A DNA stretch of 64,000 nucleotides from Phycisphaerales bacterium (GTDB lineage: Bacteria; Planctomycetota; Phycisphaerae; Phycisphaerales; UBA1924), in assembly GCA_020831775.1 (NCBI GenBank), contig JAFIFZ010000012.1, forward strand, positions 31,093 to 95,092. The letters run 5' to 3'. A program made the position numbers and the translations under genes. A model generated the notes under the pieces. That model saw only the letters and a list, made by a program, of their open reading frames with translations, was not told the DNA's origin and did not search any database. Shown here piece by piece: positions 17,666-26,289 of the stretch (position 1 is the stretch's first letter; the number at the start of each line of letters is the position of its first letter).

Positions 17666-18428
17666 ACACAACGACCAGACGCCGATCCTGGAAGCCCGGG
17701 ATGTCCGCAAGACCTACCGCCTCGGGCGGGTCGATGTGCCCGTGCTCAAGGGGGCGTCGATCACTGCGGCCCGGGGCGAGTGGCTCGCGATCCTCGGCGC
17801 CTCGGGCTCGGGCAAGAGCACGATGCTCCACCTCCTGGGCGGGCTCGACCGCCCCGACGCCTCGCGCGGGGGGAAGAAGGGGGGGGAGATCCTCTACAAG
17901 GGCCAGCCCCTCCGCAAGATGGGGGCCCGGCGGCTGGACCGCTACCGGGCGGCGGATGTCGGCTTCGTCTTCCAGTTCTACCACCTGCTCCCCGAGCTGA
18001 CGGTCATGGAGAATGTGCTCATCGGGGCGATGGTGCTGCACGGGCGGCTGGGGTATCGCAAGCGGCGCGACGAGATCAGGGCTCGGGCCGAGTCGCTCCT
18101 GAAGCAGGTCGGTCTGTCTGAGCGCCTCCGCCACAGGCCGGTCGAACTCTCCGGAGGCGAGCGGCAGCGGGTCGCGGTCGCCCGGGCGCTGGTGAACGAT
18201 CCCGGCGTCCTGCTGGCCGACGAGCCAACAGGGAACCTCGACCGGGCGAGCGGGGGCGAGGTGCTCGAATCGATCGCCTCGATGCGCGACGAGGGTCGCA
18301 GGACGATCGTGATGGTGACCCACGACGCGACGGTCGCCGCCAGGGCCGACCGGGTGATCGAACTGCGCGACGGGCTGGTGGTCCAGAAGTCCGCTTCGGG
18401 CGGCGTGGGGCGTGCCGCGGCGGTATAG
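17658..18428 (+). CDS. ABC transporter ATP-binding protein (LolD/MacB type)
   Basis: A 256-residue ATPase partnering the FtsX-like permease. Walker A is GASGSGKST, the Q-loop lies in VFQFYHLLPELTVMEN, the signature is LSGGERQRVAVARAL, Walker B is VLLADEPTGNLD and the switch is THDAT. A small insertion (RPDASRGGKKGGEILY) follows the Walker A helix. The start is taken as TTG at 17658, overlapping the permease stop; no ATG or GTG exists in frame before the conserved region. Only one permease gene is present, so the transporter may be a homodimer. Confidence 0.9.
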   Translation: MSEHNDQTPILEARDVRKTYRLGRVDVPVLKGASITAARGEWLAILGASGSGKSTMLHLLGGLDRPDASRGGKKGGEILYKGQPLRKMGARRLDRYRAADVGFVFQFYHLLPELTVMENVLIGAMVLHGRLGYRKRRDEIRARAESLLKQVGLSERLRHRPVELSGGERQRVAVARALVNDPGVLLADEPTGNLDRASGGEVLESIASMRDEGRRTIVMVTHDATVAARADRVIELRDGLVVQKSASGGVGRAAAV

Positions 18429-18510
18429 TCACGCCTAACTTTGCATGGGTTCGAGGGTCCGGAGGTCGGCACTCCGGCGTATCATGCCCGTGGTTTATCC
18501 GGAGATCCGA

Positions 18511-19344
18511 GTGTCCGCGACGCCTATGAGGTCCAACCAGCCCAGGCTTGCAGAGCGTGACGAGCGTTCTGAGGTCGAATTGGTCGGTCCGTCGGGCGTG
18601 CCCGTGCCGGCCTCGGTCTGGGACATCGGCGAGGGTCGCCCGGTGGTCTTCCTCTCGGGGCTCGTCGGTCTCAACCGGCACTGGGAGGGCGTGATCACAC
18701 GCGTCTGCCACCGGTTCAGGTGCGTGCCGGTTGAGGTGCCCCTGCTGGAGCTCGAAGGGGCCGACTGCGGCGTCCACGGCGTCCGCATGATGCTCGAAAC
18801 CTTCATGCAGAAGTGGCTCGGCGAACCGGCGATCTTCGTCGGCAGCTCGTTCGGCGGGCATGTGGCGCTGATGCTGGCGCTCGACCGGCCCGACCTGGTC
18901 TCGGGCCTGGTGCTGGCCGGTTCGAGCGGGCTGGCGGAGAAGCCGATCGTCAGCGAGACGACCAAGCGCGACAGCTACGAGTGGATGCAGACCAAGATCG
19001 CCGAACTCTTCCACGACCCCGACAGCATGGACACCTCGGATGTCGAGCGTGCGTTCAGAGAACTCACCGACCGCAAGAAGGCGCGGGCGATGATCAAGCT
19101 CTCGCGCTCCTGCCGCGAGAACCACTTGGGCAGTGAGCTGCACCGCGTCCAGGCGCCGACGCTGGTGCTTTGGGGCAGGCAGGACATCGTGACGCCCCCC
19201 GAGGCGGCGAGCGAGTTCGCACAGAAGATCCCCAACGCCAGGCTCCACTGGATCGAGCGCTGCGGGCACGCCCCGATGATCGAACGCCCCAACGAGTTCG
19301 CCTCGGGCCTCCTCGAGTTCGTCGACTCGATCCCCGGCGGCTGA
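18511..19344 (+). CDS. Alpha/beta hydrolase
   Basis: A 277-residue alpha/beta-hydrolase fold enzyme. The nucleophile elbow GSSFGG, the acid residue in LVLWGRQDIVTP and the histidine in ERCGHAPMIERP make a complete Ser-Asp-His triad. The oxyanion region is VVFLSGLVGLNRHW. Start choice is uncertain: GTG at 18511 has GGAG six bases upstream, while ATGs at 18484 and 18526 lack a ribosome site. A TATAGT box at 18424-18429 may be its promoter. It ends nine bases before the GH3-family gene, so the two may act together. The substrate is unknown. Confidence 0.85.
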   Translation: MSATPMRSNQPRLAERDERSEVELVGPSGVPVPASVWDIGEGRPVVFLSGLVGLNRHWEGVITRVCHRFRCVPVEVPLLELEGADCGVHGVRMMLETFMQKWLGEPAIFVGSSFGGHVALMLALDRPDLVSGLVLAGSSGLAEKPIVSETTKRDSYEWMQTKIAELFHDPDSMDTSDVERAFRELTDRKKARAMIKLSRSCRENHLGSELHRVQAPTLVLWGRQDIVTPPEAASEFAQKIPNARLHWIERCGHAPMIERPNEFASGLLEFVDSIPGG

Positions 19345-19353
19345 ACCTCACAT

Positions 19354-21042
19354 ATGCAAAAGGCACCCATCTCCAACGACGCGCCGACCCGCTGGACCTC
19401 GCTGGTCGGGGCCGGGCTGCTCGCACGCGTCTGGTTCCGTTCCAAGAAGCTCTCGAATCTGGACTACTGGCGTCAGAACGCCGCGAAGATCCAGCTCGCC
19501 CAGCTCAGGGGGCTGCTGAAGAAGGCGTCCAAGACCGAGTTCGGGCGCGAGCACGGGTTCGAGAAGATCGCCTCACTGCCCGACGCGGAGATGCTCAAGG
19601 CGTACCGCCAGGCCGTGCCGGTGCGCGATTGGTACGCCTTCAAGGATCAGATCGCCCGGATGCGCGAGGGTGGCGAGCCGGACATCCTCTGGCCCGGGCG
19701 GGTGATGGACTTCTGCCAGACCAGCGGGACGACCGCGGGCGACAAGTTCATCCCGCTGAGCAAGGAGATGTTCAGGAGCAACTACCTCGCTTCCCTGGAC
19801 ATCTTCGCCAACACGCATCGCTTCGGCGTCTCGGTACCGCGCCTGCTCTCGGGCAAGAGCCTGTTCCTCGGCGGCTCCAGCGATGTGACCGCCAACGAGC
19901 ACGGGATCAAGACCGGCGACCTATCCGGGCTGGTGGTCCCCATGATCCGCTGGCCCCTGACGGCCTGCTATCTGCCGGGGCCGAAGATCGCGCTGATGGA
20001 CCACTGGCCGAGCAAGATCGACGCGATGGCCGAGGCCTGCCTCGACGAAGATGTCCGGATGATCTCGGGCATGTGCTCGTGGGCGCTGGTGCTCTTTGAA
20101 CGCATGGTCGAGCTCGCGAGGGAACGCGGGCGCGAGGTCTACTGTGTGCGCGACCTGTGGCCCAATCTCGACCTGTTTGTGCACGGGGGCGTGAAGTACA
20201 CGCCGTTCATCCCGCGCGTGAATCAGGCGGTCTTCGGCGACTCGGAGATCGACTTCCCGACGCGGGTGGAGCTCTACCCCGCCAGCGAGGGGTTCATCGC
20301 GATCCAGGACACGCCCGACGACCCGGGCCTGCGTCTGAACGCCGATCTGGATGTGTTCTACGAGTTCGTGCCGCTCGACGAGATCGACAGCGACAGCCCC
20401 ACGGCGTACACCTGCGACCGTGTGCAGCCGGGCGTGCGCTATGTCGTGGTGATGACGACCTGCGCCGGGCTGTACCGCTACATCATCGGTGATGTGGTCG
20501 AGTTCGACACGATCCCGGATCCCGATCCGTCGACCGGGGCCGCCGCGGCTGCGCACGGTGGCCGGGCGGGCCCGCCGCGGCTGCGGATCGTCGGGCGCCA
20601 CAGGCACTTCATCAACGCGTTCGGCGAGAACCTGATCGTCGAGCACATCGAGAACGCGGTCGCCGCGGCTCAGCGCGAGACGGGGGCGACGGTGGGAGAG
20701 TTCACTGCGGCGCCGGTCTATCCGCACGAGGGCGGGCGTGCCGGGCTTGAGCTGGCGGTCGAGTTCGAAAAGCCGTCGCCCGAAGCCCTCGACGGCGCGA
20801 CGCTCGAACAGTTCCGCGACGCCTTCGACCGGGCGCTGAAGGCCCAGAATGTCGACTACACCACCAAAAGGACCTCGGGGGTTGGCATGGCCGACCCGAC
20901 CATCTCACCCCTGCCCGTCGGCGCTTTCCACCGCTGGATGGAGTCGAAGGGCAAGCTCGGCGGGCAGCACAAGTGCCCCCGCTGCGCCAACCATCGCGAG
21001 ATCATCGACGATGTGCTGGCCGTCAACAAAGTGACGGCCTGA
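19354..21042 (+). CDS. GH3-family acyl-adenylating enzyme
   Basis: A 562-residue protein of the GH3 family, named for plant enzymes that adenylate a carboxylic acid and conjugate it to an amino acid. The ATP-binding motif appears as DFCQTSGTTAGDKFIPLS near residue 127, and the later motifs YPASEGFIAIQDTP and YRYIIGDVVEFDTI are in order, as are the hinge and C-terminal lobe (RIVGRHRHFINAFGENL). Bacterial members have no established substrate. It follows an alpha/beta hydrolase by nine bases and precedes a DinB-fold gene, so a small acid-conjugate metabolism is possible but is inference. Confidence 0.88.
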   Translation: MQKAPISNDAPTRWTSLVGAGLLARVWFRSKKLSNLDYWRQNAAKIQLAQLRGLLKKASKTEFGREHGFEKIASLPDAEMLKAYRQAVPVRDWYAFKDQIARMREGGEPDILWPGRVMDFCQTSGTTAGDKFIPLSKEMFRSNYLASLDIFANTHRFGVSVPRLLSGKSLFLGGSSDVTANEHGIKTGDLSGLVVPMIRWPLTACYLPGPKIALMDHWPSKIDAMAEACLDEDVRMISGMCSWALVLFERMVELARERGREVYCVRDLWPNLDLFVHGGVKYTPFIPRVNQAVFGDSEIDFPTRVELYPASEGFIAIQDTPDDPGLRLNADLDVFYEFVPLDEIDSDSPTAYTCDRVQPGVRYVVVMTTCAGLYRYIIGDVVEFDTIPDPDPSTGAAAAAHGGRAGPPRLRIVGRHRHFINAFGENLIVEHIENAVAAAQRETGATVGEFTAAPVYPHEGGRAGLELAVEFEKPSPEALDGATLEQFRDAFDRALKAQNVDYTTKRTSGVGMADPTISPLPVGAFHRWMESKGKLGGQHKCPRCANHREIIDDVLAVNKVTA

Positions 21043-21085
21043 TCGGCCGCGCGGCTCCCGCTGCGCTCGGCCGGGAGGAGTTCTG

Positions 21086-21598
21086 ATGCACGACCACGAA
21101 GCGGTCCTTCGCGCGGCCGACGCGCTGCTCGCCCAGGCCGAGGCCTTTGTCCGTTCGCTCGCGCCGGGCGACATCACGCGCCCGAGCCCGGAGCTCGGGG
21201 GCGGCACGATCGGCCAGCACGCACGCCATGTGATCGATCACTACAACGCCCTGCTTGTCGGCGAGTCGCCCGTCGACTACGACCGACGCGATCGCGACAC
21301 GCCGGTCGAGCGCGACGCCGAAGCCGCGGCGAAGGCGATCGCGCAGATGCGGGGCGAGCTTTCGGGCCTGAAACCCGAGACGCTCGGCGAGAGCGTCAGC
21401 GTGCGCGTCATGCTCACAGGCGACGGGCGTGAGGCGGTGCTGGGATCGACCTTCGCTCGCGAGCTGTTCTTCGCGGGCCACCACGCGGTGCACCACTTCG
21501 CGATGATGCGAGCGATCGCCGTGGGGCTCGGACGCGAGGTCGAGCCCTCGTTCGGCAGAGCGCCGAGCACGGTGAACAACGAGCGGGCGGCGGGCTGA
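21086..21598 (+). CDS. DinB-fold protein
   Basis: A 170-residue four-helix-bundle protein. The metal-binding histidines of the DinB/YfiT fold can be seen in GQHARHVIDHYNAL and the C-terminal FAGHHAVHHFAMM. Family members include thiol-dependent S-transferases. GGGAGGAG lies a few bases before the ATG. It sits between the GH3 enzyme and the NRDE protein on the same strand with gaps of 43 and 4 bases. Exact activity is unknown. Confidence 0.83.
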   Translation: MHDHEAVLRAADALLAQAEAFVRSLAPGDITRPSPELGGGTIGQHARHVIDHYNALLVGESPVDYDRRDRDTPVERDAEAAAKAIAQMRGELSGLKPETLGESVSVRVMLTGDGREAVLGSTFARELFFAGHHAVHHFAMMRAIAVGLGREVEPSFGRAPSTVNNERAAG

Positions 21599-21602
21599 AT
21601 CG

Positions 21603-22340
21603 GTGTGCACCGTCACGATCATCGCGCTTGAAGGGGGCGGCCTGAGGCTGGTGACCAGCCGCGACGAACGGCGGGGCAGGCCCCCGGCGACCCCGCCCCA
21701 ATGGCGCGAACTCTCGGGCGGGCGCTGGGCCGCGTGGCCGACCGACCCCGAAGGCGGCGGCACCTGGCTGGGGGCGGACGACCGGGGCATGGTGCTCACG
21801 CTGCTCAACGGCAACCCCGAGCCCACGCCCGACCTCTCGGGGCTCAGCCTCCGCTCACGGGGCCTCTTGATCCCCGAGCTTCTGGACCGGGCTGGGGGCG
21901 GGCGGCTCCAAGACGCCTTCGGGCTGCTGGAGGGGCTGGACCTCGATGCGTTCGCGCCGTTCCGCCTCGTCGGGACGGAGCCGGACGGTCGTGGCGGCGT
22001 CTCGGTGTTCGATGCGGTCTGGGACCGCAGGCGGCTGGTCGTTTCGGGGGCTGACACTCCGCCCGCGTGCTTTGTCTCCAGCGGGCTGGGCGACAGCGTG
22101 GTCCGGGCGAGGCTGCCGCTCTTTGAGCGGATGGTCGGCGAAGAACCGACGCCCGAAGCCCAGGATCACTTCCACGCCCATTACTGGCCCGACCGTCTGG
22201 ACCAGAGCGTCTGGATGTCCCGGGCGGGGGCGAGGACGGTGAGCGTCAGCGTCGTCGAGGTTCTGCCTGAAGATGATGGAGCCCGGGTCGAGATGGTGTC
22301 GATCCCTGTCGGCGAGCCCCCGGTGCCGTCCGGCCTTTGA
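21603..22340 (+). CDS. NRDE/TANGO2-family protein
   Basis: A 245-residue protein of the TANGO2 family, whose members have an Ntn-hydrolase-like fold. It begins Met-Cys-Thr, with the conserved cysteine at position 2 that becomes the N-terminal nucleophile if Met is removed, and the SRDERRGRPPATPP segment is the family's NRDE motif. The GTG start at 21603 is fixed by that cysteine and lies four bases after the preceding stop, suggesting coupling. TANGO2 proteins have been linked to haem and lipid handling; the role here is unknown. Confidence 0.88.
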   Translation: MCTVTIIALEGGGLRLVTSRDERRGRPPATPPQWRELSGGRWAAWPTDPEGGGTWLGADDRGMVLTLLNGNPEPTPDLSGLSLRSRGLLIPELLDRAGGGRLQDAFGLLEGLDLDAFAPFRLVGTEPDGRGGVSVFDAVWDRRRLVVSGADTPPACFVSSGLGDSVVRARLPLFERMVGEEPTPEAQDHFHAHYWPDRLDQSVWMSRAGARTVSVSVVEVLPEDDGARVEMVSIPVGEPPVPSGL

Positions 22341-22476
22341 TGCAGGAGTGTCGGCGTGTGGCCGAGGCCGGGTTCATGGCGCCCCACACCCAGCGCCCCG
22401 GCCGCCCAAGCGGCGTCCGGGCTTTCCCCGGCCCCCGAGCGTCTCTACAGTGTCCGCCCACGCGGAGAAAGCGCCC

Positions 22477-23814
22477 ATGCCCGATTGGTTGACCGCCCAG
22501 ACATTCGTCAGCGTGCATGTGTTCTTCATCATGGTGCACGTGATCCTGCTGACGGTGGCCTACCTGATCTATGTCGAGCGCAAGGCGGCGTCGTACATTC
22601 AGGACCGCGTGGGCCCCAACCGCGTCGGTTTCGACTTCGGCCTGCCCTGGCTCAAGCCGCTGCGTGGGATGCTCGGCCTGGGCCAGCCCCTGGCCGACGG
22701 GATGAAGTTCCTCCTGAAGGAGGACTATGCCCCGGACCGTGTTGACAAGAAGCTGTTCACGCTCGCCCCGATGGTGATGATCGTCCCCGCGTTGATCGGC
22801 TTTGCGATCATCCCGTGGGGGGGCACCATCGTCCTGCCCGACTTGGACCTGCCCCTGATCGGCACGATGGAGGGCGGGCCGATCGTCATCGCGGGCCTGC
22901 ATGTCAATGTCGGCGTGATCTACCTGATCAGCGTCGCGACGCTGAGCGTCTACGGCGTCACCCTCGGCGGGTGGGCCAGCAACAACAAGTATTCGTTCCT
23001 CGGCGGCCTGCGCTGCACGGCCCAGATGATCTCCTACGAGATCCCTCTGGGCCTGTGCATCTTGGCGGCGCTGCTCTTGGTCGGCTCGTTCCTGCCCGAG
23101 GAAATCATCGGGTACCAGCGCGACCATGGCTGGCTGATCTTCGCCCAGCCGCTGGCGGCGATCATCTTCTTCATCGCGCTGCTCGCGGAGTCGAACCGGA
23201 TCCCGTTCGACAACGCTGAGGCGGAGCAGGAGCTCGTGGGCGGGTACCACACCGAGTACTCCTCGATGCGGTTCGCCCTGTTCTTCCTGGCCGAGTACGC
23301 CCACATGATCACCGGGTGCGCGTTCTTCGCGCTGCTCTTCCTGGGCGGGTACGAGCTCCTGCCCTTCGTCAGTGTCTTCCCGGCTGTCGCGGAGGGCAGC
23401 ATTCTGGCGGTGCTGGGGATCGCGGCGCTGAAGTTCGCGGTCTTCTTCGGCAAGGTGCTCCTGCTGGTCTGCTTCATGATCCTCATCCGCTGGTCGATCC
23501 CGCGTCTGCGTTACGACCAGGTGATGATGATGGGCTGGCAGGCGGTGATCCCGATCTCGCTCGTGCTCGTCGTGCTGACCTCGACGATGGTCTACCTCGG
23601 CCTGGGCGGGGTGGTCCCGATGTTCATCGCCAACGCGATCCTCGCCGTCGTCATCGTCGCCCTCGTCCCCGTGTTGCCCCGCACGCGGACGAACCAGCGT
23701 CTGCCGCTCTACGGCTCGCGCTTCTGCCCCGTTACCGGCAGCACCGTCCAGACGGGGCCGACCGACCCGCTCGCCCGCGAGGACCGGCCATTGCAGGGCA
23801 CCGTGACCGCCTGA
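22477..23814 (+). CDS. nuoH: NADH-quinone oxidoreductase subunit H
   Basis: A 445-residue inner-membrane subunit of respiratory complex I, lining the quinone channel. The VERKAASYIQDRVGPNRVG segment and the acidic loop LLAESNRIPFDNAEAEQELVGGYHTEYSSMRFALFFLAEY-type region (about residues 240-280) are diagnostic. It is about 100 residues longer than the E. coli protein, partly through inserted loops and a C-terminal tail. GGAG lies about ten bases before the ATG, and a TACAGT box is at 22446-22451. No other nuo gene is in the window, and a terminator follows, so it is transcribed apart from the rest of complex I. Confidence 0.94.
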   Translation: MPDWLTAQTFVSVHVFFIMVHVILLTVAYLIYVERKAASYIQDRVGPNRVGFDFGLPWLKPLRGMLGLGQPLADGMKFLLKEDYAPDRVDKKLFTLAPMVMIVPALIGFAIIPWGGTIVLPDLDLPLIGTMEGGPIVIAGLHVNVGVIYLISVATLSVYGVTLGGWASNNKYSFLGGLRCTAQMISYEIPLGLCILAALLLVGSFLPEEIIGYQRDHGWLIFAQPLAAIIFFIALLAESNRIPFDNAEAEQELVGGYHTEYSSMRFALFFLAEYAHMITGCAFFALLFLGGYELLPFVSVFPAVAEGSILAVLGIAALKFAVFFGKVLLLVCFMILIRWSIPRLRYDQVMMMGWQAVIPISLVLVVLTSTMVYLGLGGVVPMFIANAILAVVIVALVPVLPRTRTNQRLPLYGSRFCPVTGSTVQTGPTDPLAREDRPLQGTVTA

Positions 23815-23842
23815 CGCGGCGGCCTTCATGCATGGCAAACAG

Positions 23843-23880
23843 AACGCCCGGCCGTGAAAAGCCGGGCGTTTTCTTTGTTT
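23843..23880 (+). terminator. Rho-independent terminator after nuoH
   Basis: AACGCCCGGC and GCCGGGCGTT form a perfect ten-base stem around an eight-base loop, followed by a T-rich run (TTCTTTGTTT). Confidence 0.88.
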
Positions 23881-23903
23881 GTGGTTGTCCGATGCGCCGG
23901 TGA

Positions 23904-24911
23904 CTACCGCAGCGGGTTCAGGTCCGATGCCCTGACCAGCACATAGGCGGTCGGGAGCATCAGCGTCCGGCCGCGGTACTGAAAGAGCCTGCCGCTGACC
24001 TCGATGCTCAGCGCCTCGCCCGACCACGACGCTGCGCTCTCGATGGCGGCGAGGGTCGAGCTGGGCAGTAGCGGGATCGGGCCGGGCTCCGCCCCGGCGA
24101 ACCCGGTGTCGGAGGCGAAGGCCCACTGCCCCGAGCCGAGGCGGACCAGGCGTCCCCGCTTGCGGACGATCAGGCGACCGTCGGCCTGGGCGGGCGCTGT
24201 TGCGGGCTGGGCTTCCCGCTGCGCGTCGCGGCGGCTGACGCCCCGCCTGGGTGTGGTCGCGTGCCCGCGTTCGAGCTCGCCGAGGAGTTCGAGCACGCGG
24301 GGATCGTCGGCCGGTCGATCGGGGATCGGGTCGGCGAACGACTCGGGCTCGTCGGGCTCTTCACCGGCCTCTTCGTCGGGCTCGGTCGGGCCCGCGGAGG
24401 TTCTGCCTGCGAGTTCCTCGACCAGCGCAAGTCGCGACATCGTGGGCAACAGGTAGTTGCGCGAGGCGTACGCGTAGACCTCGCCGGTGACCTCGATCGC
24501 GACGGGGCCGTCGACGCCCTCGGCCTCCGACTCGATGCGCTCGGTCTCGGCGCAGGGCAGGAGCACCATCGGCGGCAGCCCGACGCCCTCGGGCCCGGGC
24601 TGGAAGGCGATCACCCACTCGCCCGTGCTCGCCCGCACCAACGCCCCGGAGCGTCGCACGAGGAAGGTCCCCTCGCGGAGCAGCGGGCCCGAGGGCAGGC
24701 CATCGGGCAGGATTGGGTCGCCGGCGCGGGCTCCGGTCGCCGTCGGCGTCGTGGTCGGCGCGATGACCGTTGGCTCGATCACGCCGCCCTCGGGGCGGAC
24801 GGTCGGCGGCGAGGAATCGGGCGGCTCGGTCTCGTCGGGCTGGGCGAGGGCGAGCCCGCTGAGGAGCACGGTCGTTGCGGCGAGGGTTGCTTTGGCGGGC
24901 CAGTGGTCCAT
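23904..24911 (-). CDS. Exported protein with an internal duplication, function unknown
   Basis: A 335-residue protein with a signal peptide (residues 1-23) and a Pro/Thr-rich linker to about residue 70. Two copies of an ~85-residue unit follow: EGTFLVRRSGALVRASTGEW...YLLPTMSRL and DGRLIVRKRGRLVRLGSGQW...LMLPTAYVLV, joined by an acidic/Arg-rich linker. Each unit alternates beta-strand-like segments, ending with a short strand reading Y-A/R-x-R-x-x-LLP/LMLP. I do not recognise the family. It is convergent with nuoH, sharing the region of its terminator. Confidence 0.75.
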   Translation of the reverse strand: MDHWPAKATLAATTVLLSGLALAQPDETEPPDSSPPTVRPEGGVIEPTVIAPTTTPTATGARAGDPILPDGLPSGPLLREGTFLVRRSGALVRASTGEWVIAFQPGPEGVGLPPMVLLPCAETERIESEAEGVDGPVAIEVTGEVYAYASRNYLLPTMSRLALVEELAGRTSAGPTEPDEEAGEEPDEPESFADPIPDRPADDPRVLELLGELERGHATTPRRGVSRRDAQREAQPATAPAQADGRLIVRKRGRLVRLGSGQWAFASDTGFAGAEPGPIPLLPSSTLAAIESAASWSGEALSIEVSGRLFQYRGRTLMLPTAYVLVRASDLNPLR

Positions 24912-24975
24912 GAGAGGATCTTTCGGTCCGTGGGGATCGGCTCGGCGATGTTTCTTGCGGGGGGTGCTTCGGCAG

Positions 24976-25004
24976 TTGACCCTTCGACCGGGTCATCGTA
25001 GCGT
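24976..25004 (+). promoter_or_regulatory. Promoter of tRNA-Cys
   Basis: TTGACC and TAGCGT separated by 17 bases, ending 20 bases before the tRNA. The same boxes with one change precede tRNA-Asn. Confidence 0.65.
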
Positions 25005-25024
25005 TGCTCCCGGAATCGAAGTCC

Positions 25025-25107
25025 GGCCGTGTGCCCGAGTGGTCTAAGGGAGCGGATTGCAAATCCGTTGGGCTTGCCCATCGTGGGTTCGAATCCCACC
25101 GCGGCCT
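25025..25107 (+). tRNA. tRNA-Cys (GCA) with long variable arm
   Basis: A full cloverleaf. The acceptor stem GGCCGTG pairs with CGCGGCC (seven pairs, one G-T), the D stem is CCC/GGG, and the anticodon stem-loop GCGGATTGCAAATCCGT has anticodon GCA at 25059-25061. The T arm is GTGGG-TTCGAAT-CCCAC and the discriminator base is T, as in Cys tRNAs. The variable region (25069-25082) is 14 bases and can fold as TGGG/CCCA, a class II arm unusual for tRNA-Cys. The 3' CCA is not encoded. Confidence 0.9.
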
Positions 25108-25124
25108 TTCCATCCGGCTCTGTG

Positions 25125-25152
25125 AGCCGCCCGCTTGTTCCGGGCGGCTTTG
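25125..25152 (+). terminator. Hairpin terminator after tRNA-Cys
   Basis: AGCCGCCCG and CGGGCGGCT make a nine-base stem with a seven-base loop, followed by only a short T run. It lies between tRNA-Cys and moxR. Confidence 0.6.
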
Positions 25153-25186
25153 GCCGGTGCAGGCGTCGAAAAGACGCGAGGGACTG

Positions 25187-26257
25187 ATGGCCGAGCACCC
25201 GCAAGAGCCCAACGGCACGCCGCAGAGCGTCGATGATGTCAAGCGTGCTGCCGAGCGCTTCCGCGAGGACTTCAAGCGGGTGCGCGACCAGATCGGCCTG
25301 GCGGTTGTCGGCCAGCGCGAGATCGTCGAGGGCGTGCTGATCTGCCTGTTCACCGGTGGCCACGCGCTCCTGGAAGGCGTGCCGGGCATCGGCAAGACGC
25401 TGTTGATCCGCACCCTCAGCGAGGCGCTGGACCTGAAGTTTGGGCGCGTGCAGTTCACGCCCGCCCTGATGCCCGCGGACATCACCGGGACGACGGTTGT
25501 GCACGAGGTCGAGGGCGAGGGCGGCCGGGTTCGGCGCGAGTTCCGGTTCCAGGCGGGGCCGATCTTCGCCCAGATCGTGCTGGCCGACGAGATCAACCGG
25601 GCCACGCCCAAGACCCAGGCCGCGATGCTCGAAGCGATGCAGGAGCGGTCGGTGACGGTCGCGGGCGAGACGCACCGCCTGCCGGCGCCGTTCTTTGTCA
25701 TGGCGACGCAGAACCCGCTGGAGCAGGAGGGCACCTACCCGCTGCCCGAAGCCCAACTCGATCGCTTCTTCTTCAAGCTGACGGTCGGGTACTCCAACCG
25801 CGCCGATCTGTCGGAAGTGCTCAACCGCACGACGGCCAATGTCGTGGCGGCGGTCAAGCCCGTGCTGGACGGGGCGAAGATCCTCGAGCACCAGAAGCTC
25901 GTGCGGCGCGTCGCGATCGCGCCGCATGTGCAGGACTACGCCGTCCGTGTCGTGCTGGCGACGCACCCCAAGGGCGAGTTCGGCGCGGGCGAGTTCGCCA
26001 CGCCGATGGTCAACCGGTACTTGCGTGTCGGGGCGTCGCCCCGCGCGGCTCAGGCGCTGGTCCTGGGGGCCAAGTGCCGCGCGCTCTTGGCGGGGCGCGC
26101 GTCGGTGAGCACCGACGACATCCGTTGGGTCGCGCTGCCCGCGCTGCGTCACCGGATCATCATGAACTTCGAGGGCGAGGCCGAGGGCGTGACGCACGAC
26201 GCGGTCGTGAAGAACATCATCGACACGCTCCCGGTCGAAGCGCCCCTGCCCGCGTGA
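25187..26257 (+). CDS. MoxR-family AAA+ ATPase
   Basis: A 356-residue cytoplasmic AAA+ ATPase of the MoxR type, which act as chaperones for maturation of VWA-domain proteins. Walker A is GVPGIGKT, Walker B is VLADEINRATPKTQ, sensor 1 is FVMATQNPLEQEGTYPLPEAQLDRF, and the C-terminal lid ends with a winged segment. The ATG at 25187 is preceded by GAGGGA. The stop overlaps an in-frame GTG of the next gene. A VWA-domain protein is encoded convergently just beyond that gene, and a DUF58 protein lies 26 kb away, so the usual moxR cluster is rearranged here. Confidence 0.93.
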   Translation: MAEHPQEPNGTPQSVDDVKRAAERFREDFKRVRDQIGLAVVGQREIVEGVLICLFTGGHALLEGVPGIGKTLLIRTLSEALDLKFGRVQFTPALMPADITGTTVVHEVEGEGGRVRREFRFQAGPIFAQIVLADEINRATPKTQAAMLEAMQERSVTVAGETHRLPAPFFVMATQNPLEQEGTYPLPEAQLDRFFFKLTVGYSNRADLSEVLNRTTANVVAAVKPVLDGAKILEHQKLVRRVAIAPHVQDYAVRVVLATHPKGEFGAGEFATPMVNRYLRVGASPRAAQALVLGAKCRALLAGRASVSTDDIRWVALPALRHRIIMNFEGEAEGVTHDAVVKNIIDTLPVEAPLPA

Positions 26258-26289
26258 ACCGGCGCGGGCCGGCGGGAGGGCTCCCGCTC

